NCBI GenBank assembly: GCA_902384455.1
Contig: CABMCB010000051.1
Location: 1-39,017 of the forward strand
Direction of reading: 5' to 3'
Origin: an uncultured archaeon
GTDB taxonomy: Archaea > Altiarchaeota > Altiarchaeia > IMC4 > SCGC-AAA252-I15
Length of the DNA: 39,017 bases
Numbering within the stretch: the stretch's first letter is position 1; each line of letters starts with the position of its first letter. Under the pieces are notes generated by a model, which was not told where the DNA came from, made no database searches, and saw only the letters and a program-made list of their open reading frames with translations. A program made the position numbers and the translations under genes. Shown here in pieces: positions 1-7,614 of this stretch.

Positions 1-3000
1 ATAAACCGCTACGCATACCTCAGAAACATATCCGCATTCCACTACTACCTAGACACAGACCCAACAAACACAAGCATAGAACGAATCCTGCCCACAAACG
101 TAAACGCCACAGTAAACCTGACCCTAATGCCGCTCACAAACCAAGCCGGACCCTGGAAAGCAACAATACGCTTGCCCAACACAATAACGCCAATAAGCGC
201 CACAAGCCAAAACAACACCGTAGACTGCCAAACAAACAGCACTCTACGCACAATAACATGCTTTGCGGCAACAGCACCCCCAGCCAGAACAACAATACCC
301 CTAGCCGTAAAAATAATCGCAACAAGACCAGACATATACGCAATACCAATAAACAAGACACTCGACGCCTGGCACACCATAACAGTCACAGAAACAGACG
401 GAGAAGACAGAACAAACGAAACCGTAGGAATAACCCTATCATTCCCATACGGCTCGGCAATAAACACCTCCCTACACCTAACCGACGAAGAAGGAAACCT
501 AATACCATTCGCCGCATGGAACCAAACAACACAAGACGACTACCTAACAACCGCCGACATAATATTCCCCGCAACAGTAAACGCCCTAACAAACGCCACA
601 TACTACCTGCTATACGGAAACTACAACGACAGCGAACAACAAACACCATACCCAACCGCAACAACACCAACAACAAACCTAACCACAACAGAAACAAACG
701 CAACAAAACCACCCACAGCAATAAGACTAGACAGATACGAACCAGGCCTATTCATCAAAGTAATACCCACAACAGAAAAAAACATAAGCCAAAACGTAAG
801 CATACCACAACCCAACCCCATATTCGGACCCAACTTCTTCATAGTCCGAGAAATGCCGCCTCAAATAAACCAACAAAACAACTGCACCCTCGCCGACCCA
901 TGGAACACATGCGCATACACCTCAGTAAAACTCATAGCATTCAACCGCGGAATACAAAACGCATCATACGTAGACCTCCTAGAACGAAGTTTACTGCCCT
1001 GCGACACACAAGACTGCCGCCCAACAAGCTACCGCTGCGTTGCCGACCCAGAATACTACTGCACCGAATGCGGCAGACAAATAACATACGCGGGGCTGAC
1101 AAACAGAAGCCTAATACAAGGCTCGACAGCAGACATAAGCGTCCTAATAACCCCCGCGGAAGCGGTCAACCGCACAGTAATGGAAGTCCACAAAAGCAAC
1201 GGCTGGACCACAATACAGCCGACAGCCACATACGCCCAATCAGGAGGCATAAGATTCAACTTCACATACACCATAGGACTATCCGGAGAACACGTATACC
1301 GGATAAAGACTACCGACTCAACAGGAATAACGCACCGCTCCCCCACATACACCCTAGTACAAACAGCAAGCAGCACAGACCCAAACGCCCCGATAGTAAA
1401 CGGCCTATCGCTTGAATACCACCCATACAGCCGCACTTTCAACGTCTCCGTAAACGTCACAGACCCAGACAACAACCTGCTGAGCGTAGTACTGGAAGTG
1501 TTCGACCCGGTAAGCTCGCGCAGCACAATATACGATTTATCCGAAAGAACAACGCTCGGAACATTATCTTCTATATCACAAGCCCTCTTCGGAGGCTCCC
1601 TGCAAGCCGTATACGAAGAGAGTGATATCCCCGCAACGACCGCGGGAGCGTACATGTTCAGGATAATAGCCGAAGACTCGGCAGCAAACATCGTATACAG
1701 CGGATTCCTCCAAGCAGACACGTCATGCACTCTAGAAGACCAAGAAGCAAGCCGCCTAATATTCACCCTGAAAGGCCCTGTAAGACCCCGCGACTTCAGG
1801 ATGCTCCACTATGAGCTGCTGCCTACACGCAACCTGACGCTCTACCCGCCAGTCAACACGACATACGCGCACAACGCCACAATCTACTTCTCCGGAGACA
1901 ACACGACCCTGCAATGGGACATTCAACCTGGATTCCACTACCCCACCGTAAACGGAAGCCGCTACCACGCAGGCGAAGAAGACCCCATAGTCAACCCCCC
2001 AGATTCGCTAAACATCACGCTCGCAAACAAGACCGCAGTAAACTACGACTTCGACGCAAACCCCTCAACAACCAAAGAAGACCGGCGATTCAACGCCCAG
2101 ACAAACACGACCATAAAACTCACAATACACCCACTCACAGGAGACCTAAACACCGGACCATGGAACGCAACAATCAAACTACCCACGTCATGGCTAGCAT
2201 ACAACTGCACAGTACCCGAAAACTACACCCTAACATGCAGCATAAACAACACCCTGCACACAATAAACCTCCAAGGAAGCCTAACGCCAACATCAATGAG
2301 CCCCTTCGACATACAATTCACAACAGAAGCCCAAACAGACGACGTATTCCTAATCCCAATAAACAAAACCCTCGAAAACCTCACCGAACACTACAACCCC
2401 GGAATATTCGCCACAACACTCGCAGTAGAACCCAAAAACATAACCCAAAACGTCACCCGCAACATAACAATCATACAACCACAACCAATATTCGGACCCC
2501 ACATACTCCACATAAGAGAATCACCCCCACAAGCAGGTCAACTCCCAACATGCAACATAACCGACCCATGGGGAACATGCGCAACAACACCCGCCCGCAT
2601 ATACCTCTACAACAGAGGAATCTACAACGCCACACTAATAGAAACAGAAGAATACGCGCAAACATCCTGCAACACAACAAACACCTGCGACGTACTCTCA
2701 TACCGCTGCATACAAAAACCCACATACTACTGCGTAGAATGCACACAACCACTACAAATCCAAAACCTAACCGACCTAAACCTAAACCCCGGAGACGCAT
2801 ACGTAATAAACCCACTCATAACACCCACAAACCACATCTCCAACACAACAACACCCGTACTAGAAGTATACCACGACGGAACCTGGACGACAATACAACC
2901 AACAACAATAACAAACGAAACAACAAACCAAACAAACGGCCTAAGATACACATACCCCTACACAGTAGCCACAAGCACAGAAAACCTCTACCGAATACGC

Positions 3001-5097
3001 GTCAACGACACACACGGCCTAACAACCACAAGCGAAATACACCACCTACGCGAACCAACCCAAATAAACGGCACAAACTCCCCCATAATCGAAAACGTCT
3101 CACTCGAATACAGCGCATTCAACAGAACAGCACGACTACTAGCAGACATATACGACCCAAACGACAACGTAAACGCAGTATTCGCAGACATCATCGGACC
3201 AAACAACACCATAATAAACACATACACCCTCACACAAAGACCCGAACCAACATTCATACTAAGAATACTAAGCCTCATATTCGGACCAACAATACTATCC
3301 ACCGGGCCAAACCCCTACGGAACAAGCCAAATACCAATGACCGAATACGGCCAATACTCCTACAGAGTAAGAGCCCAAGACCAAGACGGAAACAGAATCA
3401 TAACCCCATTCCAAAACGCAAACACCGGATGCACCCTACAAGAAAACGACACAATGCGCCTACACTACACACTAATATCCCCAATGAAACCGCGCCAATA
3501 CACCAACATAGAATACGAATGGATACCGCCCAAAAACGCCACCCTATACGAAACAAACACCACATACAAATTCAACGTCTCCTCCATATTCTCACCCCCA
3601 GACGCAATACTACTCGCACCAAAACCAACAAGCGGATACGACACATACTACAGCAACACAACAAGATACCTAGCACAAGAAGACGACGGCCAATTCAACC
3701 CGCCCGAAACAAAAATAATAACACTAACAAACACAACACCATACCAATACGACCTAGACACCAACCTATCAGAAACCGGAAGCCAAAGACAATTCCTCAC
3801 AAACATACCAACCACATTCCACCTAAGCCTAAAATCACAAACCGTAGTCGGAAACCAAGGCGCATGGGCCGCAACATTCTACCTGCCTCAAGCATGGATG
3901 ATATACAACTGCAGCTACGTATCCGGCCCCGAATGCACATGCACAGTCAACACATACCCCCCAACGCTCACCTGCTCAGGAGTATCAGGAATACCGCGCC
4001 TATCCACAATAAACCTGACATTCAACGCATCAGTACCACACGAATACCTATGGTCAATACCCTCAAACAAGACGCTTACAAACGGCCTAACTGAAGAATA
4101 CCTCCCAGGGCTTTTCGTCGTAAGCGAACTGTCGCAGCCCATAAACATAAGCATCCCCACAACAATCACCGTCACATCAACCATAGTCCAGCCGCAGCCG
4201 CAACCGGTGCCTTACCAGCAGCCGGTGACCACGCTAACATACACCACCACCACAGTCACAGTCCCAGAAAGAGGTGAAGGACCTAATGCCGGAACAACGC
4301 AGATTTCAGTCCACATAGAACCAGTAGACAGAGCAGTGACAGGCGAACAAGGAGCAAACATACCCTTCATCATAAACATAACAAACCTAGGAGACTACGC
4401 CGCAGACAACATAACAATAGAACCGGTAATCACGCCCGGATGGAACGCCACATCAGCAATGGTAACATCAATAGGGGCCCACGAAAGCCTACTGAGAACA
4501 GTCTTCGTAGTACCCCCCTACACGGCATCCGGAGTATACGTCGTGCCGGTAAGAGCCCTCCGCTTCGGCGACGTACTAGACATAGACTACGTCTGGGTGA
4601 CAGTGCTCGCAGCAGCCAACCGCTACCGCCTCAACATAGAAGAAGTACCACCCGCACTCGTAATCAAAGCAGGAGAAAAAGACGAAATACCACTACTACT
4701 ACGCAACATAGGATACCTAAACCTACGAGGAATAACAGCCAAAATAGAAAACGCAGAACCCTGCCTAAACTCATACAACTGGGACAAAATAGACATACTA
4801 CGACCCAAACAACTCATACCCGCAAGCATAACATTAAACGCCAAAGACCAATCAGTCACATGCGAAGCAACAATCATAGTGTCAACCAACGAAGACGCAT
4901 ACACCTACGCTCCAATAACCCTGACCGTATCGCCGCCTCCAGGACGCCTGCCGCAACTTGCACGCTCATACGGCGTATTCGTCCTAATGCTGCTGATACT
5001 GACCGCAATGATTGTAGTCAAAACAATAAACCAGCGGATAAAAAGCCTACGAAAAAAGATGGAGCAGCAGCAACGCAGGCCCCGCCCACGAGCCTAA
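1..5097 (+). CDS. Giant repeat-containing surface glycoprotein, 5' end missing
   Basis: The reading frame is open from the first base, so the true start and signal peptide lie upstream; about 1,698 residues are visible. The protein is Thr/Asn/Pro-rich with very many NxT/NxS sequons, as in heavily glycosylated archaeal surface proteins. It has large internal repeats: the motif G-P/A-W-x-A-T-[IF] recurs near residues 50, 719 and 1287. A Cys-rich segment (YRC...YYC.EC) recurs at about nt 1030 and nt 2701. After the last partial repeat come a Pro/Gln/Thr linker and two CARDB/NEW3-like beta-sandwich segments (about nt 4290-4930). A single hydrophobic helix follows (SYGVFVLMLLILTAMIVV), then a short Arg/Lys-rich tail, so the C-terminus is a cytoplasmic-side anchor. 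It ends three bases from the convergent gene on the minus strand. Specific function unknown; surface layer, adhesin or stalk are all possible. Confidence 0.85.
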   Translation: MNRYAYLRNISAFHYYLDTDPTNTSIERILPTNVNATVNLTLMPLTNQAGPWKATIRLPNTITPISATSQNNTVDCQTNSTLRTITCFAATAPPARTTIPLAVKIIATRPDIYAIPINKTLDAWHTITVTETDGEDRTNETVGITLSFPYGSAINTSLHLTDEEGNLIPFAAWNQTTQDDYLTTADIIFPATVNALTNATYYLLYGNYNDSEQQTPYPTATTPTTNLTTTETNATKPPTAIRLDRYEPGLFIKVIPTTEKNISQNVSIPQPNPIFGPNFFIVREMPPQINQQNNCTLADPWNTCAYTSVKLIAFNRGIQNASYVDLLERSLLPCDTQDCRPTSYRCVADPEYYCTECGRQITYAGLTNRSLIQGSTADISVLITPAEAVNRTVMEVHKSNGWTTIQPTATYAQSGGIRFNFTYTIGLSGEHVYRIKTTDSTGITHRSPTYTLVQTASSTDPNAPIVNGLSLEYHPYSRTFNVSVNVTDPDNNLLSVVLEVFDPVSSRSTIYDLSERTTLGTLSSISQALFGGSLQAVYEESDIPATTAGAYMFRIIAEDSAANIVYSGFLQADTSCTLEDQEASRLIFTLKGPVRPRDFRMLHYELLPTRNLTLYPPVNTTYAHNATIYFSGDNTTLQWDIQPGFHYPTVNGSRYHAGEEDPIVNPPDSLNITLANKTAVNYDFDANPSTTKEDRRFNAQTNTTIKLTIHPLTGDLNTGPWNATIKLPTSWLAYNCTVPENYTLTCSINNTLHTINLQGSLTPTSMSPFDIQFTTEAQTDDVFLIPINKTLENLTEHYNPGIFATTLAVEPKNITQNVTRNITIIQPQPIFGPHILHIRESPPQAGQLPTCNITDPWGTCATTPARIYLYNRGIYNATLIETEEYAQTSCNTTNTCDVLSYRCIQKPTYYCVECTQPLQIQNLTDLNLNPGDAYVINPLITPTNHISNTTTPVLEVYHDGTWTTIQPTTITNETTNQTNGLRYTYPYTVATSTENLYRIRVNDTHGLTTTSEIHHLREPTQINGTNSPIIENVSLEYSAFNRTARLLADIYDPNDNVNAVFADIIGPNNTIINTYTLTQRPEPTFILRILSLIFGPTILSTGPNPYGTSQIPMTEYGQYSYRVRAQDQDGNRIITPFQNANTGCTLQENDTMRLHYTLISPMKPRQYTNIEYEWIPPKNATLYETNTTYKFNVSSIFSPPDAILLAPKPTSGYDTYYSNTTRYLAQEDDGQFNPPETKIITLTNTTPYQYDLDTNLSETGSQRQFLTNIPTTFHLSLKSQTVVGNQGAWAATFYLPQAWMIYNCSYVSGPECTCTVNTYPPTLTCSGVSGIPRLSTINLTFNASVPHEYLWSIPSNKTLTNGLTEEYLPGLFVVSELSQPINISIPTTITVTSTIVQPQPQPVPYQQPVTTLTYTTTTVTVPERGEGPNAGTTQISVHIEPVDRAVTGEQGANIPFIINITNLGDYAADNITIEPVITPGWNATSAMVTSIGAHESLLRTVFVVPPYTASGVYVVPVRALRFGDVLDIDYVWVTVLAAANRYRLNIEEVPPALVIKAGEKDEIPLLLRNIGYLNLRGITAKIENAEPCLNSYNWDKIDILRPKQLIPASITLNAKDQSVTCEATIIVSTNEDAYTYAPITLTVSPPPGRLPQLARSYGVFVLMLLILTAMIVVKTINQRIKSLRKKMEQQQRRPRPRA
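37..4130 (+). repeat. Three tandem long protein repeats (two full, one partial)
   Basis: Three copies of a domain block lie inside the giant surface protein. The anchor G-P/A-W motif is at nt 148, 2155 and 3859, giving periods of 2,007 and 1,704 bases. The second block is shorter by about 100 residues, and the third contains only the first domain. The repeats are diverged in DNA but clearly alike in protein, so this is an old intragenic duplication. Confidence 0.75.
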
Positions 5098-5100
5098 GAC

Positions 5101-5718
5101 TTACTCAGAACGAGGACTTTTACCGCCGTCACCTATCTCATCTGCAATCTCAACAAGCTGCTTCCTACGCGTAACCCCCTCCTCATACTCCTTCCACATG
5201 CGCGTCATATGCCCATAAACCCAGAAAACATCAACCGTCAACAAAAACACGCCCAAAAGCCCTCCCAAAACAAAAGGACTCACATTAACCCCCGTAAACT
5301 TAACCAACATCCTAACGTCACCCTCACCCCCCAACAAATAAACAACCGGCCCCAAAACGAAAGCCGACCCCGCAGTCGTAGCTAGAATAGAACTGAAAAC
5401 GCGGTTCTCATCAAGAAACCTGTCCGCAACCACAAAACAAAACGCGCCAAAAAAAAGCTCCGTCAACAACCCCGCGGAAAAAAAAGCCGCAGACTTAAGA
5501 ACCCCCAACTCACAGTAAGGCGTAATATAAGCCTGAACCCCACCAAAACCCCAAAAAAAAGAAAACGAAAACCTACACTTCAAGGCCTTCAAGACCAAAA
5601 TATGCGACAACTCATGGGTTAAGGGACCCAGCACCCAATAAACAGCCACAAAAACAAGGCTGCACAGAAACAGGACTTCCACCAGCCGGCGCGAAGAAAC
5701 AGAGCCGGCCTGCTCCAT
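5101..5718 (-). CDS. Polytopic membrane protein with HELSH metallopeptidase motif (M50-like)
   Basis: About 205 residues from the ATG at 5718; a GTG at 5739, one base after the upstream stop, is an alternative giving seven more residues. Neither has a clear ribosome binding site. The first hydrophobic helix runs directly into HELSH (residues 35-39), the HExxH zinc motif of M50/M50B-type intramembrane or membrane-bound peptidases. Further hydrophobic helices lie at about 65-82, 98-116 and 130-150, and an acidic G-E-G-D after the fourth helix could supply the third metal ligand. The tail is charged and cytoplasmic. The classical second M50 motif (NxxPxPxLDG) is not seen, so it is a divergent member. 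It is the last gene of the minus-strand surface cluster and may process or regulate cluster proteins (inference). Confidence 0.65.
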   Translation of the reverse strand: MEQAGSVSSRRLVEVLFLCSLVFVAVYWVLGPLTHELSHILVLKALKCRFSFSFFWGFGGVQAYITPYCELGVLKSAAFFSAGLLTELFFGAFCFVVADRFLDENRVFSSILATTAGSAFVLGPVVYLLGGEGDVRMLVKFTGVNVSPFVLGGLLGVFLLTVDVFWVYGHMTRMWKEYEEGVTRRKQLVEIADEIGDGGKSPRSE

Positions 5719-5740
5719 AACGTATTCTCGGGAGTACACA

Positions 5741-6778
5741 TCAACTCAACTCTGTAATGACGTGCTTCGCCATGTCGTAGAGGCCTGACAGGTTCTCTTC
5801 CACCTCCCTTACGTCGGCGTCGTCCGAGTAAGTTGCGTCGGCAATCCGGTTGAAGCATGTTATTACTGGCGCCTTAAGGTCCTCCTTGATGTTGAAGTCC
5901 CTGAGTTTGCGCGCCATCTCCTTGTACGTAAGCTCGTCCTTAATCCCGAACCTAATCTGCAGGAACTGCTTTAGGGTGTATGCGACGCTGTTTATGGCGT
6001 CCCTCTTGTTCCTCAGCTGGGACGAACGAGCAAGGTTCTCCAAAGAAAGCTTCTTGAGCTTATCCAAATCCAAACCCGCCTTGCCTGGGGCGGCGCCATG
6101 GCGGTTCATCGCCTTGAAAATAACCCTCTCCAAAAGCCCCAATTCAGCCTCATTCAACCCTGAATCCGGCCCTCCTTCAGTTTCCCCGTCCAACTGATCC
6201 CTAAACTCCTTCCTAAGGTCTAGAAGCTTTATCTCAGTGTGGCTTTCCTTACGCGGCGCCTCCTCCTCATCTTCAACAATAACAGTCTGCCCTTCGTCGG
6301 AAGAAGCCACAGACCTCCTGCTTTCAACATGATCCTTAATCTTCTTGACGTCAACAACACCCTCCAAACCGACCTGGATGCTCACAAACCCGCCAGGAGG
6401 GCCGCGAATCCTAAGCAAACCGCCGCGCTCAACAATCTCGACCGAACCAGTCGGAATCTCAATCTCCTTAGCCTCAATGATAATGCCGGTTTTTCCGCCC
6501 TCCTCCAAAACCTTAATGTCACCCAAAAGATTACCAGTCTGACCACCAGACACAGCCGCCTTCTTACCTCCGCCCGAAGAGGAAGCATGAACTGCCTCCT
6601 TAACCTCATCCAGACGCTCCTCCTTCTCCCCTGCGTCATCCCCGCTATCCTGCTTAGACGGCGAATCCTTATGCGCAGCGCCTGCACCCTTCTTACCGCC
6701 AGAATGAACATCCCTGCCCCCATCTGAAGCAGACGCCTTAGCCTTTTTCCAGGAAGACAACCCTATGTCGTAGGCCAT
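5741..6778 (-). CDS. Unrecognised acidic cytoplasmic protein
   Basis: A 345-residue protein without signal peptide or membrane segment. Residues 1-90 are low-complexity (Gly, Ser, Lys, Ala, Asp, Glu) and probably disordered. Residues 95-150 look like a compact beta domain (IIIEAKEIEIP...LLRIRGPPGGF). A charged linker follows, then a helical C-terminal domain (about 255-345; QLRNKRDAINSVAYTLKQFLQ and later helices). I do not recognise a family. It lies between a minD and the HELSH peptidase with its own likely promoter just upstream. By position it may be a cytosolic partner of the MinD ATPases or of the membrane proteins (inference only). Confidence 0.65.
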   Translation of the reverse strand: MAYDIGLSSWKKAKASASDGGRDVHSGGKKGAGAAHKDSPSKQDSGDDAGEKEERLDEVKEAVHASSSGGGKKAAVSGGQTGNLLGDIKVLEEGGKTGIIIEAKEIEIPTGSVEIVERGGLLRIRGPPGGFVSIQVGLEGVVDVKKIKDHVESRRSVASSDEGQTVIVEDEEEAPRKESHTEIKLLDLRKEFRDQLDGETEGGPDSGLNEAELGLLERVIFKAMNRHGAAPGKAGLDLDKLKKLSLENLARSSQLRNKRDAINSVAYTLKQFLQIRFGIKDELTYKEMARKLRDFNIKEDLKAPVITCFNRIADATYSDDADVREVEENLSGLYDMAKHVITELS

Positions 6779-6807
6779 AAAACCAAATGGGGGACGTAAG
6801 TCCGCAA

Positions 6808-6817
6808 CCTATTAATC
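6808..6817 (-). promoter_or_regulatory. Possible TATA box for the 5741-6778 gene
   Basis: On the minus strand an ATTAATAGGT stretch lies 30-39 bases ahead of the ATG at 6778, the usual distance for an archaeal TATA box with a very short leader. It would give this gene an internal promoter after the minD gene. Confidence 0.3.
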
Positions 6818-6826
6818 AATGTCCCC

Positions 6827-6840
6827 AAAACCCTAAAAAA
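6827..6840 (-). terminator. Possible oligo-U terminator after minD
   Basis: Directly after the minD stop, the minus-strand transcript would carry a run of six U, AGGG, then four U. Archaeal RNA polymerase often stops at such U tracts without a hairpin. G tracts are interspersed, which would also allow a weak G-rich fold. Together with the TATA-like box downstream this suggests a transcription break here. Confidence 0.3.
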
Positions 6841-6842
6841 CC

Positions 6843-7598
6843 CTACCTGGACAAAAAGTCCCTTATGCGGTCCTTCATGCTGATTTCAAAATCAACATCC
6901 TTCGAAAGAAGCCCGCTTGAAACCTGCTTCATCTGCTTGCTCACAATCGAATGAGGATACCGCCAAACAACAGGCCTCTTAGTCTCAACCGACTTGCGAA
7001 TACGATGATCCTCCCGAATCATACCCACGATAGGCAAATCCAAGAATATTGAAACGTTCTCCGCCTTCACCTCATCCTCACCCTGAACACGATTCAAGAC
7101 AACGCCCGCAAACTTCTTACCCCTCTTCTGAAACACAACCTTAGTCCTCAACGCGTCAGCCAAAGCCGGAAGCTCAGGATGAGTCACAATAAGAATCTCA
7201 TCAGCAGAATCAACCGCAGCAAAAGTATCCTCCCCCAAACCAGTAGGAGAATCAATCAAAATGAAATCCCGCTCATACAAAGTATGCTCCAACATCTCCC
7301 TCAAATTACGAGGAACAACATCAGCATACTGAGCATTCAACGAACCCGGAATAACCTCAAGACCAGTAGGATGCGTATAAATAGCGTCAGACAAAGGAGC
7401 CTCACCCTTCAAAACATTATGAATACTCACCTGAGGCGCAGTAAGGCCAAAATGAAGCCCGAGATTGGCGCCGGTAATGTCGGCGTCCACCATCGTCACC
7501 TTCTGTCCCTCATTGATAAGGGAGGCGCCCAAATTAGACACAACAGTAGTCTTACCAACGCCGCCCTTTCCCGAAACAATAGCTATTACGCGGGTCAT
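6843..7598 (-). CDS. MinD/ParA-like ATPase (copy 1)
   Basis: A 251-residue P-loop ATPase. The deviant Walker A motif KGGVGKT sits at residues 11-17, with the signature lysine of the MinD/ParA/Mrp family; DADITGANLGLHFG follows, then FILIDSPTG as Walker B. The ATG at 7598 is preferred over a TTG two codons upstream, and an AAGG lies at a suitable distance. The C-terminal end is positively charged but has no obvious long amphipathic membrane helix like bacterial MinD. Family members form ATP-dependent dimers that position division, pilus, archaellum or chemotaxis complexes. Here it follows a large membrane-anchored surface protein, with a second copy on that gene's other side, so a role in localising a surface structure is plausible (inference). 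Confidence 0.88.
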   Translation of the reverse strand: MTRVIAIVSGKGGVGKTTVVSNLGASLINEGQKVTMVDADITGANLGLHFGLTAPQVSIHNVLKGEAPLSDAIYTHPTGLEVIPGSLNAQYADVVPRNLREMLEHTLYERDFILIDSPTGLGEDTFAAVDSADEILIVTHPELPALADALRTKVVFQKRGKKFAGVVLNRVQGEDEVKAENVSIFLDLPIVGMIREDHRIRKSVETKRPVVWRYPHSIVSKQMKQVSSGLLSKDVDFEISMKDRIRDFLSR

Positions 7599-7614
7599 AA
7601 TCAAACCTTGCTTA

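Noticed and set aside
1914..4094. Long open frame rich in Arg, Asn, His and Thr overlapping the surface protein
   Set aside because: It is the +2 shadow of an A/C-rich Thr/Asn-coding gene; low T content removes stop codons in the other frames. It has no domain pattern.
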